DNA of 64,000 bases from Echiichthys vipera. Lineage: Eukaryota; Chordata; Actinopteri; Perciformes; Trachinidae. This document shows positions 1 to 13,300 of this stretch, piece after piece. Where the stretch lies: NCBI GenBank assembly GCA_963691815.1, contig OY829660.1, positions 6,042,052-6,106,051 on the forward strand. The letters are read 5' to 3'. The position numbers and the translations under genes were made by a program. How positions within the stretch are numbered: the first letter of the stretch is position 1; the number at the start of each line of letters is the position of its first letter. The notes beneath the pieces are model-generated. The model had not been told where the DNA came from. It saw only the letters and a program-made list of their open reading frames with translations, and did not search any database.

Positions 1-1500
1 ACCCGCGGTTTCCTGCAGGTCCTTTCTGGAGCCAATTGAGCTCAGATGTGCTCAATCAGCTACACTGGCAGCAGCATGGGGAAATTAGGAGGAGGGGATG
101 GAGGACACACACACACACACACAACAAACACAGCAAAAGCACATACTCCTAGGTAACAGACAAGCTGGTTTGTATGGAGTTTCTTTTTTTTTGCCGCTTG
201 CATGTTTCCAACATTTCTTTTCTGGTCTAGGTTGCATTGTTCTTTTTCTGCTCAATGTCCTCCCCCGACAGAGTGCAGTTGAATGAATTGCATACGCTGC
301 CATGAATATTGCATGCCGGCCCACATGGGACAGCATTGCATTCACAGCACAACAAATTAAATGTGACCAAGGTGAAATCCATAAAAAGGAAACTCATAAT
401 CATTGCAGGGTTTGTTTTTAATTTGACAGTTGTTTTATGAACTCCGAGGGGCTTTTCAGCGGGAAACCTCAAGCCATTAATTCCTGTTGATTGATTCTTG
501 TGTAATGCACACTTTTATGGGCCCAATAGTGTGTCATTTAGAGTATGACAGTCATAACCAACAGGGTAATATTTAGTTTATGGGTGCCATGGAAATGTGG
601 CCGGGTGTGAGATGTGTGTTTACAGCCTCTCATATATTGTGTCATTTAAAATAGAAATGTGTTACCCAACAAGGTGTCCTTGTGCCTATATGGTTATGAC
701 AGCATTGTGGATAGAATGAAGTGCACTTTTCTGGGCGGCGGCAGTGTGTGTCATTCAGAATGGCTTGTATAGATGACTTCAATTAGTTATGAGCCATAGT
801 TGCCTTTTGACGCTCTTTCACCTCACTTCACTTCTTAGTTTGCTTCAGCTTGCCGTTTTGTGGTTCTTTTTGTGATGCATTTTAGAGGACGTTGTTTAGA
901 AATAGCATTTAAAGGCACGTACACACAGAATCTAGGGACACTGCTGCACTATCTACCTCCCTCTGTGGGGAAATCATTGTCAGTGTTGTTGTTCCAGCTC
1001 TGAATACTCCTGCTCTGTTGTCGGCTCCCTCAGATCACTTTGGCTGAACCTGAGAACAATTTCTAAATGAACTTACTGTAGGATGCTATATTGTCTCATC
1101 TTGCTCTGTACTCCCAGAGTTATACATCGTCACCTTCAAACAGCACAACATGAAGGATGATGCATTGCTTTACCTCCTCTCTCCTAAATATTTTGCTACT
1201 TGTGGAGAGAAAGGAGCGAGATTAGCTAAAAGGAAGTAAATACAGAGATTCAGCACTGTGGTGCTGTCCGTGGTGCTGAAAGAGGGACGAGGAGCCGGCC
1301 TCGGTCCTGACACACAATGCTGTGGCTCTGAGGGAAAACTTGGCTAAGGGCTGGAAGAATTATTCAGAACCTTTTACCATTGGAAATACTACAAAATAAA
1401 GTACAAATACAAAAAAAATAGTCTATTATAAGTTAAAATCTTGAAAGTGTTAACAAGCCAGTGAAAGAAAAAAAATAAGGTGTTAGGGTTAATCCTTTTT

Positions 1501-1846
1501 TCATTCCTCTTCAAAGTTTATCCCAGGGTCGGGGTCGCTGGAGCTGATCCCGGCTGACATCGGGCGTGAGGCGGGGTACACCCTGGACAGGATGCCAGTC
1601 TATCACAGGACACATAGAGACAAACAGAGACAGACAACCATTCACACCTACAGGCAATTTTAGAGTCATCAATGAAGGAAAACACCTGCATGTCTTTGGA
1701 CTGTGGGAGGAAACCGGAGGAAACCCACGCAGACACGGGGAGAACATGCAAACTCCACACAGAAAGGCCCAGGCCGGGATGCGAACCTGTAACCGTCTCG
1801 CTGTGAGGTGACTGTGCTAACCACTACACCACCGTGCAATTCCTCA
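1501..1846 (-). mobile_element. tRNA-derived SINE, near full length
   Basis: On the - strand the head carries tRNA-like promoter boxes: an A box reading GGTGTAGTGGTTAGCAC (about 1830-1814) and a B box GGTTCGCATCC (about 1787-1777). The body includes the stretch GTCCAAAGACATGCAGG, and the tail is rich in GAATGA. Other copies are at 2590-2880 (opposite orientation) and 57969-58315 (same orientation). The body is very common in fish genomes. I do not assign a family name. Confidence 0.75.
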
Positions 1847-2589
1847 TTGTCTCTCGCGGTTTTAGAGAATCATTTCATTAAAGTTTGTGTAGCATTTTAA
1901 TTATGTAGTATTGTAGTTGTAAGCATATGCTATATAGACTTTATGTGCTATATCTACTTTATGTGTCCAGTTAGGCAGTGTATACAATGCTCACAATAAT
2001 ACTGCATGTTTGGTAAACTAATCTGATGATAATGTATTCTATCACAGTACTTGTTGAATTAGGGGTGGGAACTGATGAGATTATTAATACCAATGCCAGT
2101 ATGGATTTTGCTTATCAGGCCGATTCTGTATCGGTTCCCTCGCTAATCCCTGAACAATTTTCTGTGCGGAAAAACGATCGGCCTACCCGGGTTTTCAGCT
2201 TCAATTGATCCGTTTTATCATCTCTAAGTCTGAACACAGACACATTGCAGATGATATGAGAGAGGGTTTGAACAGCTTTCCTTTTTATTCAGGTTTTCTT
2301 AGTTTAAGTCAGCTATGCCTGGCTGATGTTACTAGTTCACGACTGGAACCAGTTTGCAGTTCCCGTCCCTAGTCCCAATTTCCATTTTGTCTTCTGGTAA
2401 ATGTACCTAAGGAGAAACTTCAACATCTCTCCTTGAAATTAAATAATACCTTAAAATGTAAGGGTGCTTGAGTAAAGGCACTTTGATTAAGAACCATTTA
2501 CATCAGTACTATGGAAGCAGTTATAAACAAAGAGGTGGTGTGATATGTGAAAATAATGCACCTGGAGTGTTGTAGATTCAGACACTTAT

Positions 2590-2880
2590 GGGCCTGGGCC
2601 TTTCTGTGTGGAGTTTCGCATGTTCTCCCCGTGTCTGCGTGGGTTTTCTCCGGGTTCTCCGGTTTCCTCCCACAATCCAAAGACGTGCAGGTTAATTAAT
2701 GACTCTAAATTGCCCGTAGGTGTGAATGGTTGTCTGTCTCTGTGCGTCTCTATGTGTCCTGTGATAGACTGGCGTCCTGTCCAGGGTGTACCCCGCCTCA
2801 CGCCCAATGTCAGCTGGGATCGGCTCCAGCACCCCCCATGCGACCCCGACAGGGACAAGCGGTTGAAAATGAATGAATGA
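2590..2880 (+). mobile_element. tRNA-derived SINE, 5'-truncated
   Basis: Same family as 1501-1846, in the opposite orientation. It starts at GGCCTTTCTGTGTGGAG, so the tRNA-like head with the A and B boxes is missing. The body is intact and ends in GAATGAATGAA. 5' truncation is typical of LINE-driven retroposition. Confidence 0.75.
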
Positions 2881-4125
2881 AATCATATTTATTCACCCTT
2901 TCAGACTGTTATATCATTATATTATATTATACCCGTACATGTATGCAGTCTTGTAGCCGTGGAGCTAATTTGAATAACTTTATAGACTTTTATTCAGTTA
3001 TAACACATTATATTGTATAGCTCATCATATGCTTTCTATGTAAACTCACTACTACTACTTAAACAATCAGAAATAAAAATGGTCCGTGAGTCTGGACAGG
3101 AGAACGGCACAGTATAGTTCTTCCAACTAATCAATATAAAACTTCTCGCCAGACTCTCTAGTCTTGTGTTTGTTGTTATCCCTAAGGGAACTGTACCCAG
3201 TGTGCCTAGGTAGAAGCGCTGTTGGCTTCTGTGTTTGTTATTTTGTTGTGAAGGAGTAATTAGACTACATTCCAGGGAGGCCCAGTCTGCTTGTACACTT
3301 GAGTTCAACCAACCTGCTTGTTTAAGCTCCTGCCTTTATTCCCATCTGTAGCATTGGCAAGTCTTGCAAGAGCTGTGTGAAGATATGTAGCTATGAAGCG
3401 AAGGTTTACTGCAGCTTTTTATGAAAAAAAAAAGAAAAACAAGTGAGGTTTCAGCGGTGTCTCACTCTCACTCACTAATTCAAAGGCTGCGGACGTGTCC
3501 TGTTTGCACACATTAAATGCTGGTGCCGGGTCTGTGGCCTGAAGAGACGGGTGAAAACTAAAGCGGGATTCATCAGTGCCGGATCTCCATCTGATTGCCA
3601 TTTGGAGACGTTAGTTTGATTTTAGTTGATTGACAGACCTGAATTTATAATTAAATCTGGTGCTGTGGTTTATTGTGACAGTTTGAGTAAAGCATTGCGT
3701 TAGCTGAATCTTTAGTTTGATTGTAGTTTAAAAACATCTTTACACAATAAAATACAGTAGAGTTCTGTTTTTCTTTAACTGAAAGCTCGTCCGGTTTCTC
3801 CAATGTATGTTTATTCCTTACCATACGACTCATTTGTCTGACTAGAAGAAACTCTAACTTTCAAAATGGATAAAGAAGACATTAGGAATACAATCGATCT
3901 GTTATAGCATTAGGTTGTGTTTGGCAAACAAACAATAATATGGCTGGTGAAATTGGTTGGTATGACAATTGAATAGTCATCAATGGCTCGCAGAGTACAT
4001 TAATCATGTGTTTCTCTCTTTTGATACTTCGTTATGCCCCCTTCTTTCCTCATCTCCCTGTATTTCTCCTTTATCTACATCGATCTGTCACGCCCATCTC
4101 TTCCCTTCTATCAGCCTCCACTCAG

Positions 4126-4333
4126 GTGGTTTTCTCCTTCGATGTGGGTAACGGGCCTCTGGAGGTACACGCGGAGTCGAGCGCGCCGCTGAACGACAAC
4201 CGGTGGCATCGAGTCCGAGCCGAGAGGAACATCAAGGAGGCGTCGCTTCGATTGGATGAACTCCCTGCCACCACACAGGAGGCTCCTGCTGACGGACACT
4301 TTCACCTGCAGCTCAACAGCCAGCTGTTCATAG
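4126..4333 (+). CDS. cntnap5: cntnap exon: laminin-G domain 3, C-terminal part
   Basis: The exon follows a pyrimidine-rich tract and CTCAG, and ends at a GTGAGA donor, phase 0 to 1. It begins VVFSFDVGNGPLEV and continues through PLNDNRWHRVRAERN to QLFI, which is the standard second half of Caspr laminin-G 3 (family motif FDVGNGP...PLND..WHRV..ERN). Codon use is GC-rich compared with the flanking introns. The downstream intron is long (6.7 kb). Confidence 0.93.
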
Positions 4334-7300
4334 GTGAGAAGTGTGATGTTCTCCTTCTTCCCCGTAGTCTGTTCATGATTATAAATAGAACAATGTGTTT
4401 GTGAGTTACTGTGCCTCATTAGTCTCCCAGTGCGGGTGGGTTCAAGGCCCTTTCTTAAGTCTTCTGGAAGTGGAACCACAGTCTGTTTGTATCTCCCCAT
4501 ATCTCTCAGGCTCTGACTTCTACACATACTTGCCTTGTTTCTCGTATCCCGTTTCTCTCATCTCTCTCCAGAGAACCACAAGTTCAATGTGTTCTGTCTC
4601 TGCAGCTCCTCGTGAAGTCAGCAGCTTGATCACAGAACTTTTAGTCAAATATTTTTTTTTAGTCTCTCCCAGCAGAAAAACTTGGTTTATTTCCTGAGTT
4701 CACATCAGGCAGTACTCTGTGAAACATAGACAAGAACAGACAGTGATTTGTCTCGTTACTCACGGCTTTCATAGAGAACAAGTCATTTGCATATAGTAGT
4801 ATATGTCCTACAAAGTGGTTCACAGTCAAGTGTATTTATATCAGAGGGGAGTCTCAAAATACTTTACAGAGACAAAGTTATGTTTACATTCTCTGTTTCT
4901 CCAATATTCTCCTTTTTCGTTATGTTATTCTACTATGCGACTTTTGTTGTCTGCTCAGTGGTATTGGATATGAGAGGTGCTGAGTTGGCATGTCTATTCT
5001 GTATTCTGTAGGGCTTCTACTGCCTCTCCATCCATGACCCTACATTATGCACTCTGGACAGACTGAGATTCAAGCCACAAGGTAGTAGCAGGTCTGACCT
5101 CTTATAGAGTCCGCCATCTGCGGACAAATGCTAAATTGCTATTGGCTAAATGCTTCTCAGCTCTATTGAACATGAAAGTGCTGAGTTCATGGTTTCTGAC
5201 CACTAACAATAATCATGTTTAATAAATAAAGCATGCATCGGGGAGCAGCAATGTAAAGTGTGGTGTGTGATGTATTCTCAATAATCTGTAAATAAGATGA
5301 AGTGATTGGGCAGTCATAAAAATTAACCATCAGCAAGTTGAGAATCTAATACAAACTCCATCAATACTGAAGCCCTGTTTATCTTAATGTCATTATTTCA
5401 ATAAAACAATTTAATTCTCTTTGACCTCTGAGTCGGAAGACAAAAATAACGACATTTCACAGTTTGTTATCAGGTGTTATCATTCTGCAAATATAATGTT
5501 TGTCAGTTCATGTCCATAAACACAGAGTGGAGGGAAAACAAACCGGCAAACAGTGTTGAGATTGGATCAAGGTGAATATTGATTGGCTGAATAATGCGCT
5601 CCGAGCTCCCCACCACCAACCACCAAGCTAAACCAGTACATGTTTACCACTGAATTATCAGTATTGTACACTGGAGTAAGTCTGCTTTGTGTGTTTGAAT
5701 GGCGTTTTTTCCCCAGAATGGTTTGGTAATGGATGTTTGTATTAAACTATACAACTTGGTGGTCTTGATTTGACATGCAGGAATGAGGAATTCCCACCCT
5801 CCTTGTTTGGTGTCACAACAGTAGCTAGAATGTATTTTCCTGTTAAAGTGTCCTTGAGAAAGCTATTAAGAGCATCGACTGCAAGCCTGAAATGTTAATG
5901 TGAAGCACACAATATATATATATAAATAAACATTCATATCAGCTTAGCTTTTATGCAATCATGACCCACAACAGTGCTGCACAGGCAATAAGATGATGTA
6001 CATTTCATTCATGAAACATAATCCTGCCTTCCACAAATTCCTCAGGAAAAATGTTTTACTTTTGTTTGAGTTTCTAATCCGTATGTGCATTTTGAGTAGA
6101 TAAACTACTGCATGGCATCGCATGCAGTGTATTTATAAGACTTCCACAGATTTATAAGTCGGTCTACTTAGTTTTACACATTAAGCTGCGCTGTTGTCTT
6201 ACGTTAACTCATAATCAATAATTCATTAACAGTGTCATTTTTAGCCTTACATTATTCATTATACAGATTTAAATGACAGTGGATGACATTGTTTAGCTTG
6301 CATGGATTAATAAGCCATAGGAAAACTTTTCCACTTTCTTTATTGCCGGATATGTGTGGGTATAAAATATCCACACGCAGCAGTAGTCAAGTGAAAGATT
6401 CATGCATTCATTGCAAGCATTTCAACATACCCTTTTTTTCGTATTAAAAGTAGCTCCGGAGTATAAGTCTCACCAGCCGAAAATGCATAATAAAGAAGGA
6501 AAAAAACATATTTTGCTGAATTTTGATTGGTTGACGTGTGTGTGACGATTGCTGATATACGCCTAGTCTCTTACGTGACTGAGATAAACAATAGCCCGGG
6601 CTATTATTTGATATTTTACGGTAATGTGTTAATAATTTCACACATAAGTCGCTCCAGAGCATAAGTCGCACCCCGGCCAAACTATAAAAAAAAACTGAGA
6701 CTTATAATCCGAAAAATACGGTAACTTGCCTGGTTTGCGTAGATAACCAGTAGTTTACTGGTGCTGTGTTGCTGTGCTGTGTGGACATGGGATCAATCTT
6801 TACACAAAAACAACATTACAGAACGGCTTTTAAGAACTGTAATGTTAAAGGTGCTGTGCCTGTTTTAACTGGTGTGTGCGCACATGCATGTGTTTGTGCG
6901 TACTTCAATTTTCACTTTGTGTCTGTCTCACTCAGTGTGCTATTTCCTGAAGTTTTTCCCTCTGTCCCCTACAAAAGACATGGGTTAAAATATGTGTCTT
7001 GACAGGCTTAAATTTGTCAAACACTACTAAAACCTTAATATAATATTATTAAATATTGACGAAAAGAGAGCTGAGCCGGACGGCAAAGCTCTCGATCTAC
7101 CGGTCAATCTTTGCTCCTACCCTCACCTGTGGTTATGAAAGCTGGGTCATGACTGAATAAAACGAGGTCACGGGTACAAGCGGCCGAAATGGGTTTTCTC
7201 AGAAGGGGGGCTGGAGTCTCCCTTAGAGAGAGGGGGAGAAGTTCAGCATCCGTGAGGAACTCGGAGTAGAGCCGCTGCTCCTTAGCGTTGAAAGGAGCCA

Positions 7301-10300
7301 GTTGAGGTGGTTCAGGATCATCTGGTAAGGATGAACCCTGGGCGCCTCCCTAGGGAGGTGTTCCAGGCACGTCCAGCTGGGAGGAGACCTCGGGGAAGAC
7401 CCAGGACTAGGTGGAGATTATATCCCCACACTGGCCTGGGAACGCCTCAGGATCCCCCAGTTAGAGCTGGTTAATGTGGCCCAGGAAAGGGAAGTTTGGG
7501 GTCCCCTGCTAAAGCTGCTGCCCCCGCGACCCGACCCCGGATAAGAGGCTGAAGATGAGATGAGATAAAAAAAAAACTTCCACATGAAAAACATAGATTC
7601 ATTTGTCACTTTTCTCCCTTACTGTCACACAAATGTAGTGTTCCATATAAAACATATGTGATTGTTATTTTCCTGGCCCCTTCCTGGAAATGTGCCCTGC
7701 ACCATTTGTGCCGTGTTTCGATGCCCGGCACAGAGCGCACAGAACACAGGTGCGGAAGAAAGGGTCAAATAAACGTGAAGTTCATTCAAACGAGGCAGCA
7801 CAAAGAATGTTGTTGGTATTTTTTTTGTTGAAAATTTGGTCTTAGGCTTCGTGCTTCGAACGGATGTTTCTGAACCACATCTGTTTCTGTTCTGTCACTC
7901 AGCTGCCAGTTTAGTTATTTTATCAACTAAATACTTAGAAATAATACACAAATAATGCTTATAATAAATGCTTTAAATAGACATTACATTAAGGAACCAC
8001 TGTGCAACCAGTAGATGTGTCTATCATCTACATCAAAGAGAACTGTCAATGTGATTAAAGCAGGAATGTTGATAATAAAGCACTCTGTATTGATCTGTGA
8101 GTTAGAAAAGTTGACTCTAAGAAGCCATTTACTGTATATGCAGTACTTGCTGCTTTCATGTGCACTCAGAGCAGAGGCAGCACTATTGGATTTGTGGCTG
8201 AAACTCTCTCTCCTCCACTGTTTTCTTCTGATACCAGTTCATTGGATCTTTTTACACTTTACTCTTTGGGCCTGCAGAGGTTCTTTGTATTGTGAGCCAC
8301 ACACTTTGCCTTTGATACTTGCTTTGATCTCTGTCTAATTCACTAATTGTTTTTGCATTCACTCTCATCTGGTCTCTTATCTATATGTACAGAATGTGCT
8401 CTCGCAGCATGAGGCTGCAATCTTCTTGTTAGAGCTGCGGTTGTATGTGAGGTTAAAATGCTCAATTGATCTTAAAGGTCTCATTTGGTCAGAGGTAGAG
8501 TTAATATGCATTTGGACTCTTTGATATTCGCTTTAATCTTTACTCCACAAATCCCTTATTATGCTTTGTAAAAAGCATCTTACCTTCCCAGAAGTAACTC
8601 CGCTAAGCACGGTCGTCACTTGATGTTTGATGAGATAAGGGGGGGGGGGGTTATAATCTGAGGGGGGTAGTGAATCTAAAACATCTGTATGCACGCGCAA
8701 CTTTAAAAACCTTTTGCATTTCAATATGTGGAGTGAAACTGTGGAACAGACTAGCCGAGGAGCTCAGACGATGTCCAACCATGAGCGAATTCAAACAACA
8801 GTACAAACCGACGGTGTTTACAAGGTACAGGGAAGAAGAGGGGTCTGACAAACACTAGGGTTCTCACTTTTTGCCATACTTGTCATTTATGGCAGTAGCT
8901 CAGTCCATAGGTGACTTGGCTGGGGACTGTAGGGTCGCTGGTTCAAGTCCCTGTGTGGACCATGTATGGAGCGTGGACTGGTGGCTGGAGAGGTGCCAGT
9001 TCATCTCCTGGGGACTGCAGAGGTGCTGTTGAGCAAGGCACTGAACACCCAACTGCTCGTGCCGCTGGTCACTGGCAGCCTCCTTGCTCTAACGCTCTAA
9101 CATCTCTCCTTAATTGCATGTATAGGTCCTGTCTGTGCATGTGTGTATTTCGGGTCTGTGTGTGTAACATGATCAATAATAAGAGTGAAAAAATTAAATT
9201 TCCCCGTGCGGGATAAATAAAGTAATTCTTCTTATTTATTTTTACACAAGCGGTTATTGTGTTGTTTGTTGGTTACTGTTTGTTTTGTTGAGCGTATTAA
9301 AAAAAAACAAAAAAAAAAACAGAATAACACAGGAAGTAAGAAAACCTATAGTACTAGGTACTGAGTGGAGAAGGGGTAGGAATGAATAAGCCAATGCTTC
9401 TTCCTGCTCCTTTTCAAACATACAAAGGGTTTTTAATGACTCGTGCTTCAAGTGTCATTTATTTTTTTCATATGTTTGAAATAAAGCATTCATTCATTCA
9501 TTCATTCATTCATTCCATGTTGTACTGCTGGATATGAGGATGAAACCTTCACTGTGCAGGTACAGCTGTACAGCTAAACTGTCTGTCACTCTCAATGGCT
9601 GTCCACGGATTCAGTGTCTTTACACTCCCGAATGAAAAGTATACAGTCATCAGTCAGCCCAGAAACCAATGTGTTACCACAAAACTAGCCGCGCTTTTTC
9701 ATTAACGTGTTTTTTGGGGTTTGGTAAAAATCTATTCATTTCATTTCATCATGACCAAACCTGTGCAAACACACTTCATACCAAGCTTTCCAACCCATCC
9801 TACAAATCTTTACAACCAATTTAAGTTTTACTTTTTTTTACAAGTGGAAACATTTCATCACTTCAAAACAGTATGCCGACATAGCATGTCATTGGTTGTT
9901 TGGATTTCTAGCCATTGCAGGATACTTTTGTATTGTTTATGATGACCCTGGATGTAGTCAATAGATAAGGGTCACTATACTTTAGATTGAATTAGAAAAA
10001 AGTGCAGAGGTTTAGAGTCATTTATGTGAATATCATTTATTTAAGTGCTCATTAAATCATGCAAATAAATAATTATTGGCCATTTAAATTTGAATGCAAT
10101 TTAATACAACTGCCTTTCCTTGATCCCTCTGCTCTATATCATTCTGTGACATCTGAATCTGTCTAGAAATACATTAAAAAAGGTCGCGGGATGCAGTCAG
10201 AGGGTTCTTTCACTGCTTACTCATAAATTAATTACCAGTAGGAAGGACAAAAAAAAGCAATTTGAGTCTTAAAAGCACTCTATGTGTCATTTTGCAATTT

Positions 10301-13300
10301 GCCTCTGCACTGTTGCTTTTGCGATGCCTACGCATGTCAATGATTTACTGTTTGTGACGTGTATCACAGCTGAGACAAGGGCCGAACAGAGCTCAGTGAT
10401 TTATTGGTGCTAAAAGCTGCTGCACAGTTGAAGGTTGTCAGCTTTGACCGTTGAAAGTAGATTTAAATTCACAATCTTTGCAGAAATGATAGGTTGTTGG
10501 GCTTGAACTCTTGCTGGAGTGTAAAAGTAAGCATGTTTTTTTATATTATTACACTGTCCTTGTAGCTATTCGAAGGAAAATCTGACAGATTCCAAGTGAG
10601 GTGTTGTAGATGGTGAAAGGGTGCAAAGAAAAGTGTTTGAAAGGGGAGGAAATCTGCCCTTCTGTGATCTGTCATACTGTATATGACCAGACTCACAGTA
10701 TGTCTGCAATGCAGCCAACCACCTAGTTAGCCCGTCAGCAAACAGACGAAAAGACAGCTTTTGAAACTCCACCTGCACCTTGTTGTCTTATTGCTGTTTT
10801 TATATCACTGTGTCATTTCATAAGAGGAGTGTTGGCAGCTTGGAGCTTCTGGGGGTGAAGAGGCGACATGTGGATCTGCTGCAGATGACAGAAGGCGGAG
10901 AAATGAAAAACCTACAGACTTGTCAACATAAAATACATGAAATAAAAAGGCTGGGACAAAGGGGACAGACTTCTTCTGGGAGTGCTTTTGTAGTTTACAC
11001 AAAGAATTTCACATCTCTACGCAGAAATAAAATGTTTATATGTTTTCAGGAGGGACAGCGTCCAGGCAGAAGGGCTTTCGGGGCTGTATTCGCTCCCTGC
11101 AGCTGAACGGCGTCACCCTGGACCTGGAGGAGAGGGCGAAGATCACACCCGGGGTCCGACCCGGCTGCCCGGGTCACTGCAGCAGCTATGGCTCGCTCTG
11201 CCAGAACCAGGGCCGCTGTGTGGAGAGAGCCAACGGCTTCCACTGTGACTGCGGCCTGTCAGCATACACTGGAGTCTTCTGCCATACAGGTACACACATA
11301 TACACACTGTAGAGGTGTAGGACAGGCATACATGTATTTAGATATTTACATTTAAATGTACTGAATGATTATAAAACATCTGTAAAGCTGTTTTTAAAGA
11401 AGAAATCACTTTACAATTATGTTCACTTAACACAGGTTTATTATGTCATATATTTCATATGTTTCTTGGGCCCAACATTGACAGTGTCACCTACCTTGAC
11501 CTCTCTGTATGAAATCTGTCAAAGCAATTTTCAACATGGCGACATCATCACAGCCTGCCTCCATACCTTTCTCTCTGCTCTGCATTTACTGCCATTGTGT
11601 ATCCCTCTCAACAGCCAAGGTTAAAGCTGTTTTGATGTCTTGCGTCCACTCAAAGTTCCTTTAGGAGGACGCTGCAGATGAGACATTATTTAATGCATAT
11701 AGTTACACAACAGAAGCGCTCGCAGTCATATAACAGAAAAATGCCGTTCCTACAGAAATCTCCAAAGGTCAAAAGTGTTTGACCCCAAATCATAGCATGA
11801 AGATTTCTGTTGCTCAAGGTAAAAATGGTTAAATCGATCACCAAATCCATCTAAATGGTATCAACCCAAAGACTTGACAGTGCTGAGCTCATCTCAGATT
11901 TATCTTCAGGTTCCCAGCTCTCAGATGATAGAATAGAATGACTTTAATGATCCCAGACTGGGAAATGATTTTGTAACAGCAGTAGTGGGTCAGCAGATAA
12001 AACACTTTGTACATAACATAAATAGAATCCAATATATACATAGTGTATATATACAGTGCACAGTGTGCTATAAACAATAATAATATATACAACAAAATAT
12101 GCAAAATATACTATAACAATAATAATATATACAAAACAAAACAGTAGAGAGAGGGATTGTTAGGATGCAGCGTCTGTATCAGGGCAACAGCGGAGTGGGT
12201 GACGTCACAGGCCAGCGCTGCATCAGCTGAAGGAGGAACGTACACACCGATCATGATGGCAGACGTGAATGTATATCACTTCTATGTGGCATCGACTGTT
12301 TACGTTTTATCTCCCCTGAACATTTCCTGTCCCCCTAAAAAAGACAAAAATTTGGTCTATGGAAAATAGGAAAGAGTGGAAGAGGTTAATGCACACTCAC
12401 CAAGAAGTACTTAGTTACCATTTGGCATCAAAGGTTTAATGCAGATAGTGTCTGTTTGATGTGTTTGAGTCCATTAAAGCCATTTGTTTGATGTTACATT
12501 AATTGCACTGATACTGCGTCACTGCATTGAACTTTAAGTTTGAGTCCAGGAACAGTTTTTAGGAGGACTCTCTTTGACTTCTTTCCAACAACCACTGGTA
12601 TATACTGTACTCATCTGCATCTGCAGTACATCAGCAGGCTGAGGCTCAGAAAGAGAATCTGAATTGCTTTGATTTGTGAAATGTCAGAGTTGTTTCGATG
12701 CTGTAAATGTCTTATTGAGCTGAAAAAGCCCTGAGCAATGCATTATTAAATTGCTACAAAGGGGGAAGTTACTGTAAATGTATGAATTGTGCTCTACAAG
12801 GGAAACAAGTATTATCTTCCTGGTGATATTGATCAACTATTTCAGTGGAGGAAAAAACCTAGAGTTGCTGCATGCAAAGTGGAATAAATGGTGTTCATGC
12901 AGGATGAAAGCCAATGGTTTCCACTATCAAGAAATCGATCAATAAAACTAGAGTAATAATAAAACAGTAAAAGACTTTGCTACAATTAGGGTTGGGACAC
13001 ATTTGAATGTGAAAAGGTAATGTAGAAACAGGAAAAGGAAGAACTCAACTCTACCGCTTTGATGAAAAACCAATGACGGTACTCCTAATCCGAAAACATC
13101 AAAAAGCCTCGATTTATTTCTCAAGATACAAGAGGTTTAAATCGGATCAGTCCCAGCCTGGTCAGATGCGTACATGAACTGATGAAGCCTCTTGGATGAG
13201 TGGTGAAACGTCTTCCTCGACAAATAACCAAGTCCAGTTGTTTTTGACTGAAATTGCTTTGAGGATAACGACGACCTGGACGAATGAGAACATTCACAGG

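Larger units (their letters stand above)
1..4125. other. Presumed cntnap intron upstream of the first visible exon
   Basis: No exon is recognisable in this stretch. It holds a short CA repeat near 104-122, two copies of one tRNA-derived SINE in opposite orientations (1501-1846 and 2590-2880) and otherwise AT-rich unique-looking sequence. It ends in a pyrimidine-rich tract and AG acceptor at 4124-4125. Because the first visible exon begins inside laminin-G domain 3, earlier exons of the same gene must lie further left. That this stretch is intronic is therefore inferred. Confidence 0.6.
4334..11049. other. cntnap intron (6.7 kb)
   Basis: The intron holds an inverted-repeat element (6428-6723), an RTE-type LINE 3' end (7060-7570), a LINE reverse-transcriptase fragment interrupted by a SINE (8640-9520), a short AT repeat near 5910-5925 and a G-run at 8640-8650. 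I see no additional exon. The 3' end is TTTTCAG at 11043-11049. Confidence 0.75.

Noticed and set aside
8890..8970. Possible tRNA gene (A and B box present)
   Set aside because: The sequence does not fold into a full tRNA and continues into a SINE body and tail.
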